Assembly: GCF_024679095.1 (NCBI RefSeq)
Contig: NC_066513.1
Coordinates: 10,321,386 to 10,385,385 of the forward strand
DNA: 64,000 nucleotides
Source of the DNA: Eriocheir sinensis
Lineage: Eukaryota > Arthropoda > Malacostraca > Decapoda > Varunidae
Direction of reading: 5' to 3'
A program made the translations under genes and the position numbers. Position 1 is the first letter of the stretch; every line of letters begins with the position of its first letter. The notes beneath the pieces are model-generated. The model did not search any database, had not been told where the DNA came from, and saw only the letters and a list, made by a program, of their open reading frames with translations. Shown here one piece after another: positions 20,601-35,119 of this stretch.

Positions 20601-20790
20601 AAAAAGTGTGTATGTTGTGTGAATGTAGTGTGGTGTAGAAAGAGAGAGGATCTGTCTTTAGAGAGCATGCTGAACTACTCTCTGGTGTTGATGAGACAAA
20701 AGGGAAACGGTTAGTGAGGACATGGGAAGGGTCTTTGGAGGGCTTCAGCACCCTCCTCGCTTCCCATATATCCTCACCGAGATATATGGA
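17620..20790 (-). mobile_element. LINE family A, copy A6, longest copy in the window
   Basis: A roughly 3.17-kb - strand element. It has a T-run and 3' UTR at the left, one long ORF2 and about 280 bp of 5' leader on the right (about 20510-20790). The leader lacks a recognisable ORF1, so either this family has one main ORF or the copy is 5'-truncated. It abuts the truncated copy A7 without spacer. Confidence 0.85.
17898..20456 (-). CDS. Family A ORF2, endonuclease-reverse transcriptase
   Basis: 852 codons open. The same frame extends further upstream to about 20510, giving the endonuclease start ([16 protein letters not shown]). Endonuclease: LFLTETQVS (catalytic Glu), ILEDFNVHH (122-125, where the usual GDFN is EDFN) and GSSDHNLIS (195-198). 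[15 protein letters not shown] (about 435-447), [52 protein letters not shown] and [11 protein letters not shown] (650-653), where the catalytic YADD has become YAND. The C-terminus after [15 protein letters not shown] is truncated by a frameshift near 17900. The loss of a catalytic Asp suggests an inactive polymerase despite the open frame. Jockey/I superfamily placement is inference. Confidence 0.85.
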   Translation of the reverse strand: MEHHLSSSKLHLLFLTETQVSEATDSNIYSVPSYYLYPKFQSKAECYSYVRNDITCSRAHDLDSSEFSTIWLRLHCHSITIYICAVYLSPNFTNYVKFFDYLNSKVEHILTHSPFAEISILEDFNVHHQLWLSSSFTGQPGEQTYNFALLNDLEQLVQHPTRIPDRLGDRPNILDLFLTLILLLTVKLFSPLGSSDHNLISVSCPIAPVHPLDPPKRRRFWHFASARWDDLRMYFSDFPWNDYCFQERDPSVCAQRITEVIVSGMEAYIPRSFSTPYAKKTWFNHACSRAIKDREAAHKRFQSLRTPTNYELYISARNRAKSILRLTKTSFINRKCQHLAFSNSSRDFWHLAKNISTNFTSSSFPPLLNLDGSTAVSSITTADLFVQTFCKNSTLDDSEHIPPTHTPSDSFMPVIKILHNDVLDALSGLNSQKAYGPDGVPPIVLKNCASVLTPCLVKLFRLCLSTSTFPSCWNYAFVQPVPKKCDRSNPSNYSPIALLSCLSKAFESILNRKIQKHLSTSNLLSDRQYGFRKGRSTGDLLALLTDSWSSSLSRFGETFSVALDISKAFDRVWHKSLLSKLPSFGFYPSLCSFISSFLSGRSISAVVDGHCSSPKPINSGVPQGSVLLPTLFLLFINDLLSITNCPVHSYANDSTLHYSNSSKRRPSQQEVHNSRLEVAERLTSDLAIISDCGRRNLVSCNASKTHFLHLSTRHNLPNTYPRFFDNTQLSPSSTLDILGLSLTQNLNWKLHISSLAKSASSRLCILYRLRQFVSPAQLLSIYRGLVCPRMEYASHVWGGSTHTALVDRVESKALRLISSSPPTDSLLPLKFRRDVASFSIFYCYFHADCSSL

Positions 20791-24596
<3,806 letters not shown>

Positions 24597-25180
24597 TATG
24601 CACTATCTTCTCTATCTCCATTTTTTCCCTTCCTCCTTTCAGCTTTCTGTCCCCTGCTTATTAGAGCATGCATTTTTTTTCCATCATTCTTTTTTCCTTC
24701 TCCCCTTCCTTTCATCTTCTTTGTCTTTCCCTTCTTATATACTTATACTTATATCTATATTTATATATTTATGTACTGTTTTCCCTTCTTCATTTTCTCT
24801 CCTTCCTCCTTTCCATTCTTTCTGTCTCTTTCCATTCTTTTATTTAGTATGCACCGTCTCTTCTTTCTCCTTTTACCTTCCTCCCTTTCATCTCTCTGCA
24901 TTCCTCCGTTTCACAGCAGTCTTCCTTCCCTCCTTTCTTCCTTCCTCCCTCTCCCTTTCATTTCTGTCTCCTTTTTTTTCTATAGTATGTACTGTCCTCC
25001 TTTCCTCCTTTTCCTTCCTTCCTTCCCTTCATCTTTCTTTCTCCTTCCTTTCTTATCTAGTACTGTCTTTCCTTCTTCCTTTTCCTTCCTTCTTACCTTT
25101 CATCTTTCTCTCCCTTTCCTTTCTTTTCTCTAGTAGGTACTGTCTTTACTCCCTCCTTTTCCTTCCTCCCTCTCACTATA
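24597..25180. repeat. Pyrimidine-rich degenerate minisatellite
   Basis: Irregular units begin with TA(T/G)GTACTGTC or a variant, near 24597, 24770, 24848, 24986, 25059 and 25134. Each is followed by TTCC/CTTCCTTT-rich filler and often ends TTTCTCTAG. Strong C/T bias on the + strand. Confidence 0.7.
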
Positions 25181-25715
25181 ATAAGCTAGAACTTCGCCTG
25201 TTTAGCTTGCACTATGATCTTAATGATCTGTTAAGCTTTTACAGCCCAAATACACACGAAAGGAGAATAATAAATAAATATGTGTTTCAAGGAAAGAAGA
25301 TCAAGGACCTAAGAAGCGATACAAAGAAGTCGGTATTGATTCCGCCTCTCACATCAACTATTTCCAAAGGCTGAAAGGAAGATTAGTTCGATTCTAATGA
25401 GTATTTTTTAGGTTCATTGTACAGAAGAAGGGTCAAACTACCACAAGGGTCGTAAAACTACGGAAATCATCTAAACTCCTATGACAGTTCTTAATAATGT
25501 GAGCTTGGGAGCCGATATGTTAAAAATATGACGTTTCAGTGTTAATTTGCTTCTCTCAAGGGAATGCACATGCTGCCTGCCCACCTGTTGGGAAGGGCGG
25601 AGAGAGCGAGGAACCCAGTAGAGGCGTGTGTGAGAAAACAAAAGGGAAAGAGTTAAGACATTACCTTCCCACACACTCACGTCTTCCTGTCTTCCTGATA
25701 ACTGTCATCTAATCT

Positions 25716-25719
<4 letters not shown>
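25181..25719. other. Unassigned sequence
   Basis: No reliable feature. The + strand frame to 25374 (ELRLFSLHYDLNDLLSF) has some protein-like character but was not matched to a family. Confidence 0.3.

Positions 25720-25797
<78 letters not shown>
25720..25797. repeat. (CT)n microsatellite
   Basis: About 38 pure CT units, followed by ACT/ACA triplet repeats to about 25880. Confidence 0.98.
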
Positions 25798-25800
<3 letters not shown>

Positions 25801-25881
25801 CTACATCTACTGCTATAACAACAACAACCACTTCTACTACTACTAGGACTACTAAGCTGCTACTACTACTACTACTACTAC

Positions 25882-26213
25882 TTTTTGTTTTTTTTTTACA
25901 TCTCCGCCTGTAGCGCCGGTAGGCATCCTTCAGGGGCCTGGTGGTCGGCCCAAGCCCATCATGGCGCAGGCAATTTTTTTTATAGTGGCGCCAGTTACCC
26001 TTGGCTCATGCTGCCCCCCCGGAACTCATTCATGATTCACTTGGACGGTTTCTTCTAGAGTCCAGGTTGATGGGTGGTCTTCTGGACAGCATGTGGGTAG
26101 GCTTAGGCCACTCGGCGGTTACTGAAAAATCCCAGGTGGTAGCGTGGGGATTCGAACCGACGTTGTCCATGGCGCGGTGAATGCTGGGCCCGCACGCTAA
26201 CCACTCAGCCACT
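25882..26213 (-). mobile_element. tRNA-derived SINE S1, copy S1b
   Basis: Minus-strand copy of S1. The T-run tail is at 25882-25897 and the body contains the complement of the GATGAGTTCCGGGGGGGCAG block. Inverted box B (GGGATTCGAACC) is near 26149 and inverted box A (CTAACCACTCAGCCA) near 26197. It inserted within a CTA/ACT microsatellite, which continues on both sides. Confidence 0.85.
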
Positions 26214-26216
26214 GTT

Positions 26217-26254
<38 letters not shown>

Positions 26255-26440
26255 TACTACTACTACTACTACTACTACTATACTACTACTACTACTACTA
26301 CTACCATCATCACCACCACTATTACTACTACCACTACCACTACTAATATTACTACTACTACTATTATTACTACTACTACCACCATCACCACCACCACTAC
26401 TACTACAACCACTACCACTACTACTACTATACCTAGCCTA
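26214..26440. repeat. (ACT)n/(ACC)n trinucleotide microsatellite
   Basis: ACT/TAC triplets with ACC and ATT variants. The long Tyr/Leu/Val-only frames here are artefacts of the repeat. Confidence 0.95.
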
Positions 26441-26604
26441 CTACTGCCGCCATACCTTGACCCATTGGATGTAATAATGTGTCGGACCTGTAATGACTTG
26501 GCGTTTCTCCACTTGCTCGTAAATATGGTTTGCATTACTCTTGGAGGTGACAGAATCCTTTAGAAGGAGGAATGCGTTATCAGTGACATTCTATGGTATC
26601 CATC

Positions 26605-26663
26605 TTTGATAAGGCCGATAGCTGAGCGGAGCTTGAAGATATTACATTTCTTGCTCAATGTAG

Positions 26664-26697
<34 letters not shown>
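26605..26697. repeat. Short tRNA-like scrap and (CT)n
   Basis: GATAAGGCCGATAGCTGAGCGG is followed 45 bp later by (CT)n. A related arrangement (ATGGCCGAGCGGAGTG then CT repeat) occurs at 45955-46015. The box-A-like word suggests a further SINE remnant, but no box B is seen. Confidence 0.3.
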
Positions 26698-26770
26698 ACG
26701 AGTCAAAAGATAAGTATGTTAGAAAAATCGTAGATATGAAGGAAACATTACAGCCAATTGTATCAATTAG

Positions 26771-27915
26771 TGGGGGCATACGCCGGGGTGCGCATCGCCT
26801 CGCCCACCCTATGACGCCAAACTCGAGAGTCCCTCCATGCAGACCCCCTTCCCATCCTAAGTACCTCCTGGCAGGATCTATCGACTTCCTCAACTCACGA
26901 ATTCCGTGGGCGTCCCTTTGGCCTCCTCCACTCAGGATTGTCTCTTACAGCGACAACCCGATGGGCAGGATCAGCTTCTAGGTAACGTGCCACGTGCCTG
27001 TATAGCCGGACTTGGCGATGACGGACTATGCGAATCAATCTCACGGAGTAGTTGTAATTTTGACAAAGTCATTCCAGCGATATCCCATGATTCTGATTAG
27101 ACATTTATCACAAACGGCATCAAACCGCCTCTCCATGTCCCCATTCAGTGTTATGTCTCACAACCATAGAGTACGACAGGGAGCACAAGGGACTTGAAGA
27201 TCCGGATCTTTGTCCTTCTGCACAGGTATCGACAACGCCATATACTCATGTAGAGCGAGTCCATAACACCATGGGCCAAGCCAATCCGCCGTAAGACTTC
27301 TTGGCGAGACTCACCGTTGTTTTGAACTACGATACCAAGGTATGTGAAACTTTCTGAGATCTCAATGTCCTCGCAACACACGCATGAACAGACTGTACCG
27401 TTTCATCTAGCAAGCCTCCAAACACCTGTACCTTGGTCTTGGAACAGGAGACCTGAAGTCCCAAGGGTTTCGCCTCCTCGTGCACTGCCACGAGAGCCAT
27501 CACCAAAACCTTCAGCGACACCGCCAGGTTTACTGCATCATCGGCAAACACCAACACCAGTGACCCTGGTGTTGTCAATGGATACACCATAATGACTCTG
27601 GTCCACAACTCTGCCTAGTACCCAGTCCATACTTGTGTTAAAAAGCGATGGGGCAAGAACACAGCCCTGCCTCACTCCCGCATTCACGAAAAAGAAGCTG
27701 GACAAGCCCCCCACACATTTCACAGCACTCTGTCCAAGAATACATACAAGCCAGTCAGCAAACCAATAGTTCTTGCAGGAATCCCACGTAGTCGCAGGAG
27801 ATCCCAGAGTGACTCGCAATGCAGAGTCACACCCCTTCTTGAGATCGACTTAGACTGCATGCATCCCCTGTCGAACCCCGTCGAAGGGAAGTCATCTTGT
27901 CGTAGTGACGGTGCT
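26771..27915 (-). pseudogene. RTE-like LINE family D, RT to 3' end (broken)
   Basis: A - strand reverse transcriptase of the type with VNAGVRQGCVLAPSLFNT (27538-27819), LVFADDAV (27327-27608) and ESFTYLGIVVQNNGESRQEV, IWRCRYLCRRTKIRIFKSLV, LPVVLYGCET (27151-27381). It is broken by at least two frame changes and stops. Downstream, weaker frames still show the WRRPKGRP-type C-terminal end. The FADD catalytic box is intact in its frame. Placement in the RTE group is from recalled motif style. A second fragment of the same family is at 34083-34245. Confidence 0.75.
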
Positions 27916-28332
27916 TGAAGCGAGGTCGGCGCCACCACCTACCGTGTTGGCTTGCCTACCTCGATAGGGTTCGATGTCCGCTGACCTCGTGGACCAAGTG
28001 CTCCACCGTCATCACTGGTAGAGGAGGCCTACTTGTGATGTTGCCTGCGCCCGCCCTTTTACCACCTAGGGCAGGGCTATTGTCTCCCCACGTGTTTGCC
28101 GTGCGTGGCGTCCCTTATACTCCCCGTGCCCTCTCATCTGGGAGTTGAGTCCACCGCGGGGCGGGGTGTAGTTCTCCACGGTGGGCAACACGCTCCTTTG
28201 GTGGGAGGGTTAGGGTAAGACGGATGGTTCAGTGTGGCCCCGCTGAACCAATCGGCTGGTCATGTGTTGGCTAGGGTCAAGCAGTCACTGTCGGTAGGGC
28301 GATTGCAACGGACCCGCCGTCGCCGTTAAACA
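27916..28332. other. GC-rich segment, probable 5' part of LINE family E
   Basis: About 400 bp with no sizeable frame, upstream of a TIR element and the family E ORF1. The CCCCAACATCCAGCCTCCCC block on the far side of the TIR element suggests this is a LINE leader, but the boundary is not defined. Confidence 0.3.
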
Positions 28333-29372
28333 CCTGGGCCCGAATTCACAAAGGCTTAGTTCGTAGTTTTGGGCCCTTAGTGCGTAGTTTTGAGAACATT
28401 GAGATTTACAAAGCTTGCGCGATAATAACTACGAACTAATCGATGACGTCACAGGTTAGCGCGCGGATTTACAAAGCTTTACCGCGCTCTGCGTGACGCT
28501 AAATTTGTTTTTAAATAACTGCTGCTTCGGGGGTGTAGTAAACGCTAACAATATTATCATATTTACGTATAAATGCTCATAAATCGCGTTTTTCAACTTG
28601 AAATATAACTTTGCGAGTATTGGAAGCCCATTTCTTTATAAAATGATGAGATATACACCCTTTGAGAGGTATATGATAAGTGTGGGCGGTATGGCAACAC
28701 CTACGCCCGGCCAGGGGATTGCCAGACCTCCCTCCTCCTTCATCTTCTTACCTCCTCATCCATTCATCCATCCATCTCTAGATTTGTCCCTCCGTGGAGG
28801 GACCATGGACCTTTGTCGGGTGCCAGCTAGCCCATGAGTTAGGCTGCAGATATGGCAAGACAGTCTTAATTTTCCCTCGTTCCTTCCTCCCGTCCTTCGT
28901 TCTGTCTGCCTCGATATCTGTCCCATATTTCTATTTGCTTTCTTCCTGCCTCAATCTCCTCCGTATCTTCTTTTTCTTCATCTTAAGCATGTTCGTAGGT
29001 AACAAGACATCGAAGGGCAAAGTTACCGTGAGGTAAATGTGCAGCAAACAACGAAATAATTGAATTCGTAGATTACGATTTAGTACACTTTGCCTTAAAA
29101 GGAAGAAAAATGGGAAAAGAGAATGGGTTTCTTGAACCAGCAGCTGGAGGGGGCTCCCTTAGATTGGCTGACGGTTCTGTAAACATGCTTGCGGTTCGCT
29201 GCAAGGCTAATGACGTCATCAACCAATCAGCGGCCTCGCTGACCTAGCGCGCCTCTTTACTACCATCTAAGGTTTGCTTCGTGAATCTGACGCTAACGTC
29301 GGTCACTAAATCAATAGTGCGAAGTTATGTTAGTTCGTAGTTAGCGAGTATGTTTGTGAATTACACCCCTGG
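28333..29372. mobile_element. TIR element with CCTGGGCCCGAATTCACAAA ends
   Basis: Left end CCTGGGCCCGAATTCACAAA, then TAGTTCGTAGTT. The right end is the imperfect inverse (inverted: CCAGGGGTGTAATTCACAAA, then CTAACTACGAACTAAC). The interior has further ACTACGAACTAA words and no transposase frame, so it is non-autonomous. It sits within the probable family E leader. A similar left-end word occurs at about 34276 (AGGGCCCGGATTCACTAACG). Confidence 0.6.
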
Positions 29373-29512
29373 CAGACAGTGGCAGTGGCTGCGTATACTT
29401 TCCCATTACCCCTGGGGCTGTTTGGTGCGGTCTGGCCCCAACATCCAGCCTCCCCTTTTTGGGGTCCGTGGTGGGTGGGGGGTAGGGGTAGTGTTTAAAC
29501 AAACCCTAGTGT

Positions 29513-30043
29513 ATGAGTAATATTACTCCTCTGCCCCGGCCAGCCTCTCCTCCTGATGACGTACGCCCGTCCCCGGATGCTTTCACACGGTCGTCTCTCA
29601 TCGCCACCTTGGAGCCTTTCACGGCTCCTCGTGATGCCTCTGGGAAGTCCTTACTTACTAGAGGGTCTGTCCAAGACAAGCCCGTGCGACTAAAATGTCC
29701 ACGGAATAGTTCACGTAAACCTGGGGAAGGGGGGGGGGGGGGCCTCGGGCCCTCAGTCTCCCAAATAGAAGTATCCCCTCAGTCTCCCAAATAGAAGTAT
29801 ACCTAGCATATATTATTATGAGCCTGTTTCAATCGAGAAGTACATTGTTGTTAAGTCTGTGGATGGCTGCTCGATGAATGACCTCGATATCTTTGAAGTA
29901 CACCGTTCTCTGGTTGGGCCGTGAGCCCAATCATGCCACAAGAGGACGGGAGCTTGTTGGTAGAAGTTTCGTCACCTGAAGAGAGCTCAAAGCTCCGCGC
30001 CCTTAGTTCTGTTCCTGGCGCAGCAGTGTCCTGCTCCCCCCAT
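29513..30043 (+). pseudogene. LINE family E ORF1 (gag-like), N-terminal part
   Basis: It begins MSNITPLPRPASPPDDVRPS, Pro/Ser-rich. It is interrupted after about 93 codons by a frame change at a G-run (29732-29743) and a 25-bp direct duplication (CCCTCAGTCTCCCAAATAGA, 29751-29800). Downstream, in other frames, it continues as EKYIVVKSVDGCSMND and, near 29970, SSPEESSKLRALSSVPGAA. This is typical of the gag-like ORF1 of I/Jockey-type LINEs. The coding sequence breaks at about 30043, where LINE copy A8 is inserted, and resumes at 33235. Confidence 0.6.
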
Positions 30044-31949
30044 TTTTTTTTTTTTTACAGCTAAGGAGACAGTTCAAGGGCGTAAAGAGAGAAAAAAAAA
30101 AGCCCGCTACTTGCTGCTCCTGAATAGAGGTCAAAGGAGTGGCCAAAAAGAGAGGTCAATTTCGGGAGGAGAGGTGTCCTGATACCCTCCTCTTGAAAGA
30201 GTTCAAGTCGTAGGCAAGAGGAAATACAGATGAAGGAAGATTGTTCCAGAGTTTACCAGCGTGAGGGATGAAAGAGTGAAGATGCTGGTTAACTCTTGCA
30301 TAAGGGGTTTGGACAGTATAGGGATGAGCATGAGTAGAAAGTCGTGTGCAGCGGGGCCGCGGGAGGGGGGGGAGGCATGCAGTTAGCATGTTCAGAAGAG
30401 CAGTCAGCGTGAAAATATCGATAGAAGATAGAAAAAGAGGCAACATGGCGGTGGAATTTAAGAGGTACAAGACTATCAGTATGAGGAGGAGAGCTGATAA
30501 GACGAAGAACCTTTGACTACACTCTGTCAAGGAAAGCTGTGTGAATGGATCCCCACACACATGAGATGCATACTCCATACGAGGGCGGACAAGGCCCCTG
30601 TAAATGGATAGCAACTGTGCGGGGGAGAAGAACTGGCGGAGACGGTACAGAACGCCCAGCCTCGAGGAAGCTGATTTGTAAGAGATGAGATATGAAGTTT
30701 TCAGTTGAGATTTTGAGTTAAGGATAGACCGAGGATATTTAGTGTTGAAGAAGGTGATAGCTGAGTGTTGTCAAAGAATAGGGGATAGTTGTTTGGAAGA
30801 CTGTGTCGAGTGGATAGGTGGAGAAACTGTGTTTTTGAGACGTTGAAGGACACCAGGTTCCTCTTGCCCCAATCGGAAATAATAGTAAGGTCTGAGGCTA
30901 AGCGTTGTGTTGCCTCCAGCCTTGAATCGTTAAGTTCCTGTAGGGTGGGTCTTCAATCAAAAGAAGTTGAGTAATGCAGAGTGGAGTCATCGGCGTAAGA
31001 ATGGAGAGGACAGTTCGTTTTGGAAAGAAGATCATCAATGAACAACAGAATGAGAGTGGGAGATAGGACAGAACCCTGTGGGACACCACTGTTAATAGAT
31101 TTAGGGAAGAACAGAGACCGTCTACCACAGCAGAAATAGAACGGTCAGAAAGGAAACTGGAGATAAAGGTACAGAGAGAAGGATAGAAACCGTAGGAGGG
31201 AAGTTTGGAAAGCAAAAATTTGTGCCAGACTCTATCCAGAGCTTTTGATATGTCCAACGCAATAGCAAAGGTTTCACCGAAACGGCTATGAGAGGATGAC
31301 CTGTAGCAGTCACCGCTGAAAGCCGTGTGCTCTCCTCCCCGGTGACTAAGAAAATGGAGTGCGGCAGCACAAACTATATATTTTTTTATTGTTGTCCCTT
31401 GTCTTGTGTCTCGTCGCTCTTTCTGTCTCTCGTATTGCGTCTCAATTGTTTACCTATTGTTACTCGTTTATCTCTGACTGTCCGTCCATGTCCTCTTGTT
31501 GTCCACTTATACACAATGTTCCACACATACACCAACACTTAAATGTTAACCTACACAGTACAACATTCACACACACGCATACACACACAAACACCTTTTC
31601 TATGTGTTGTGTTTGTCTCGATGACCCGTTTGTATTTTCGTGAAATAAACAACCCTGGCGGATATGATTTTCTCTGTCCGTGAACCAATTAGCATCAGAA
31701 CGCTCGCTACCACCAACAATTGGTGACCCTGCAGTGTTGCTATGGTTCAAGGTGGCTTACAACCGGTGCCGTTTTAAGGGCACTCTCTCCCAGAGTGGAG
31801 GACCTGGGCAGGGTAACTTGTCCATTCGTCCGCCCTCTCCTGTGGCAAAAATCCTCACCACCGCTCGGGGTTCGTGAGGCTGAGTCCCGGGTCGGGAGAA
31901 GCATTTACCCCGTGGGCGTAATGCAACCTTCGGGGTTCTCCCCCGCCCT

Positions 31950-32095
31950 CCCCCAGGCACCTTCTGTGCCTCCTCCAGGCACCCTCTGTGCCCCCTCCAG
32001 GCACCTTCAGCGCCTTTTTCAGGCACCTTCAGCGCCTTCTCCAGGCACCCTCTCCAGACCCCTTCCGCGCCCTTCAGGCACCTTCTGTGCCCCCT
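31950..32095. repeat. Short tandem repeat CTCCAGGCACCTTCNGYGCC
   Basis: About seven degenerate 15-24 bp units around the core CAGGCACC(T/C)TC, inside the LTR remnant. Confidence 0.75.
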
Positions 32096-32494
32096 GGTGC
32101 TCCTCCCAGCGTTCACCCACCCACCCTCCCCTCCTCCTCCCTGCCCTTCCGCTGGTACGGCGACTGAGACTCGCACACCGTGTGACACTACACACTCAGT
32201 GAACACTCAAACACAGTGCGACACATTACTGACACAGTGCCACACAGACTCAGTGTACACGCAGACACAGTGTGACACCCCCCTGGGATAACTAGCTGCC
32301 CCCTGGATTACTCATCGCCTTTTGGATTTATCACCGCCCTTTTGGATTACCTTACTCTCCTGTAGATCCTTACGTACAGTGCTGTGTCTCCAACAGTTCA
32401 GTGCAGCAAGTCCCCAGCAACAGTTAGTGTCACAGTGTTACCTACTAAGCGTAGTGTTGTGTTACAATGCCTTTTTGGACACTGGTTCACTCCC

Positions 32495-32850
32495 CGAACC
32501 ACAGTGGCCCCTGGCACGTGCCAGCGCCTATAGTACACGCAATTCGTTCTACTCTCACGGACTGCCGCGGCCCCTGGCACATGCTAGCGCCCTTCACTTC
32601 TCAACCTGCTGTGGCCCCCGGCACGCTGGCATCTAGTGCCTTCCCACGCAGTCGTTCGATGCACTCACGGACTGCCGAGGCCCGTGGCACGCTGGCAGCT
32701 GGCGCCTTTAACACACGCAGTTCGTTCTACTCTCACGGACTGCCGAGGCCCCTGGCACGCTGGCAGCTATCGCTTTCACACGCATTTCCCTCGACGCTCT
32801 CGGACTGCCGTGGCCCCCGGCGCGTTTACGCCAGTGCCTTTTGCCCATCT
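32495..32850. repeat. Tandem repeat, unit about 70-85 bp, around GGCCCCTGGCACGCTGGCAG
   Basis: About five copies of a module containing CTCACGGACTGCCGAGGCCC, CTGGCACGCTGGCAGC and then ACACGCAGTTCGTTCTACT, inside the LTR remnant. It produces several overlapping frames with no clear coding meaning. Confidence 0.75.
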
Positions 32851-33234
32851 CCACGCCGCTCGACTTCACCATGCCTGACGACGACATGCAACTCTTCCTT
32901 TAAAACAGCGGTGTCCTCCAGAGCACCACTCTTCTGCTCGGGACCCGTCTACGTGGTTCGCGATTTTGGAGTGCGGATTCAAGCCTTCCAGGATCTATTA
33001 AACAGCCAACCAAATGGAGTGCGGCAGCACAAACTATATATTTTGTTATTGTTGTCCCTTGTCTTGTGACTCGTCGCTCTTTCTGTCTCTCGTATTGCGT
33101 CTCAATTGTTTACCTATTGTTACTCGTTTATCTCTGACTGTCCGTCCATGTCCTCTAGTTGTCCACTTCTACACATTGTTCCACACATACAGTTTTTAAG
33201 GACAATAGGAGGCACTCCATCAGGTCCATAAGCC

Positions 33235-34082
33235 ACCATGAACCAATCCCGGGGTATTGTCTTTTCACGGGACCTTCTCCGCTACTCAAAAGAAAGGTTG
33301 GTAAAAGAACTAATAAACTACGATGTGTCTTCAGTGCGACGTTTGCAACGAAAAGTAGACGGAATTCTCACACCTACACCAACCTTGTTTATTACCTTCA
33401 ACCGATTAGTACTGCCCAAGACTTGTCAAGCTGGCGTGGCTAAATCTTAATGTAAAGCTCTATGTCCCCAACCCCAGAAGGTACTTTCATCGTCAAGCGT
33501 ATGGTCACGTCACCCAGACCTGTCGGCATTTGAAAAACGGCCTTGCAAAAATAGGTGTGCCCTGTGGTATGGATAACCACGGTGACGACTGTTACCCCTG
33601 TGGCTGTTGGGTGCGGTCTAGCCCCAACATCCAGCCTCCCCTTGTTGGGGTCCGTGGTGGTCTGCCCTGTGCGGTGCTACCACTGTGGTGAGCCTCATCC
33701 GGCTTCATCAAAGGAATGTCAGCGCTACCGATTTAAAAGGGAAGTCCTTAGCGCAACCAGGAAAGGGTACCCTCTGCTGAGCCGAAACAACTTGCCCTCA
33801 CCAAAATGTCCAGCCCAGGAATGACATATGCCGCTGCCCTTAATGCCCATGCCCATCGTCGTTCTACCACTACCAAGTCTGTTCCTCCCACAACCTGAGT
33901 TTTGCCTGAAAATCTCCAGACGCCTGCTGATGGCTGCAGTGAGTCCCATCAGCAAAAGCGGAGGCGTAGTGAGGAGTCCCTTAGGGATACCCCTCCTGCT
34001 AAAATGCCTTCTCCAGCTCCCGCCTCTGGGTTGCTGGAAGAATCCCGGGTGCCGGCTGCGGCCGTCACCCCTGCACCAGTGC
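33235..34082 (+). pseudogene. LINE family E ORF1 (gag-like), C-terminal part with zinc knuckle
   Basis: It resumes at MNQSRGIVFSRDLLRYSKER with RRLQRKVDGI and TPTPTLFITFNRLVLP, then broken frames. A zinc-knuckle-like CYHCGEPHPASSKECQRYRF (C-x2-C-x4-H pattern, near 33690-33750) follows. A Lys/Arg- and Pro-rich tail comes last (QQKRRRSEESLRDTPPAKMP, 33945-34005). The usual preceding knuckle is disrupted by a segment (33588-33660) that matches the element's own leader at 29395-29482. Nucleic-acid-binding ORF1 proteins of I/Jockey-type LINEs have this build. Non-functional here. Confidence 0.65.
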
Positions 34083-34245
34083 AAACCAATAGTCCTTGCA
34101 GGAATCCCACGGAGTCGCAGGAGATCCCAGAGTAACTCGCGATGCAGAGTCACACGCCTTCTTGAGATCGACTAAGACTGCATGCATCCCCAGTCGAACC
34201 CCGTCGAAGGGGAGTCACCTTGTCGTAGTGACGGTACTTGAAGCT
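34083..34245 (-). mobile_element. RTE-like family D fragment
   Basis: Closely matches 27760-27912 of copy D (CTTGCAGGAATCCCACG, GAGATCCCAGAGT, CTTCTTGAGATCGACT). It encodes the RT stretch LLRLRGIPART. It lies between family E ORF1 sequence and a following ADPQQVAAAAQG stretch that may belong to the same ORF1. Confidence 0.7.
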
Positions 34246-34275
34246 GCTGACCCTCAGCAGGTGGCTGCTGCTGCC

Positions 34276-34842
34276 CAGGGCCCGGATTCACTAACGCCTC
34301 GCAGATACGCCTCGCAGATGCGACAGTCTTAAGTGGATCCAATATGGCGGAGATAAGAATGTCTATCTTGCGATTCACAAACATTTCTTAAGTCCGCCAT
34401 GTTTAGATTTTTCTACCTTAACGCTATCTCACACTCCTGCCGACAGACGGCGTAGTGTGTTGTTGACATTTTTCGTTCAACCAATGGCAGAGCTCGATAC
34501 ATACATACTCTAGAGACAGTAGCCAATCACAAGAATCACAACACCAGTGCAGCACGTGGCCCAGTGAAGAAGAAATCAACTGTGTCTGTCAGTGATAGAG
34601 ATATACGATGTCAGTGACAGAGACAGGCGCTGTCAGTGACAGAGACAGGCTCTGTCTGTGACAGAGGCAGGCGATGTTGCCTGCCCCACCAGGAGTACGA
34701 AGATGAAGTGAGGGAGTTCAGGTAAACCAATCACTTGTCATGTGGAGAGTCAGCTTGATATATTGTTGGTAAAACGTGCTAGTGTGTGAAACTTGTTTGT
34801 TAACCTGCATGAAGGTATCCTTTAGGTAACGTTATAAACATA
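34276..34842. other. Unassigned sequence with a possible TIR-element left end
   Basis: Begins with GGGCCCGGATTCACTAACG, like the end of the 28333-29372 element. It has a short tandem GACAGAG(A/G)CAGGCTCTGTC segment (34590-34670). No right TIR or coding frame was found. Confidence 0.35.
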
Positions 34843-35085
34843 TGTGGCGGCTCACATCACTGAGGTTCCGAACCGTCGCTCACCAAACTCGAGCACTCAC
34901 CACCGAGGTCTCAGTACACCGCCACGGTGCTCGAGCACACGAGTCAGCCCACGCGAGACCTGCTGAGCCGCGCCGCGGGTTGGAGGAGAATCCACCTCAC
35001 CGCCAGCTCGTCCACACCATCTCCTTGTATAATTTGTCCAGTAAACTGCATCGCTCCTGTACGCCTTTCTCTCGAAACCCCTACA
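34843..35085 (+). repeat. 5' LTR of Ty3/gypsy element G1
   Basis: It starts TGTGGCGGCT and ends CCCCTACA, immediately followed by a primer-binding-site-like TGGTGACCCCGGAG (35087-35100). No matching 3' LTR is present because the element is truncated at 36970. LTR limits are inferred from the TG...CA ends and the PBS. Confidence 0.55.
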
Positions 35086-35119
35086 GTGGTGACCCCGGAG
35101 TATCCAAAAACGGCCCTTT

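Larger units (their letters stand above)
31302..33190 (+). mobile_element. LTR retrotransposon remnant (gag-pol deleted)
   Basis: Two 179-bp direct repeats (31352-31530 and 33012-33190) differ at only about six positions and are taken as LTR parts. The left LTR would end CCAACA at 31718, followed at once by a primer-binding-site-like TGGTGACCCTGCAG (31721-31734), as in Ty3/gypsy or BEL elements. The right LTR copy is cut short at CACACATAC, where family A resumes. The interior holds no gag or pol, only a short start-like frame (MPDDDMQLF near 32871) and tandem modules. Confidence 0.65.
30044..33234 (-). mobile_element. LINE family A, copy A8, inserted in family E ORF1
   Basis: Family A - strand sequence at 30044-31301 (T-run, 3' UTR, C-terminal ORF2, RT) and a 44-bp scrap at 33191-33234 (TTTTTAAGGACAATAGGAGG). 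About 300 bp of A between these pieces is replaced by an LTR-element remnant. CCAT occurs at both outer junctions (30041-30044, 33236-33239) as a possible target duplication. Confidence 0.75.

Noticed and set aside
33725..34153. 142-codon minus frame as a gene
   Set aside because: Only its first about 24 residues match the RTE-like RT; the rest is antisense of family E ORF1.
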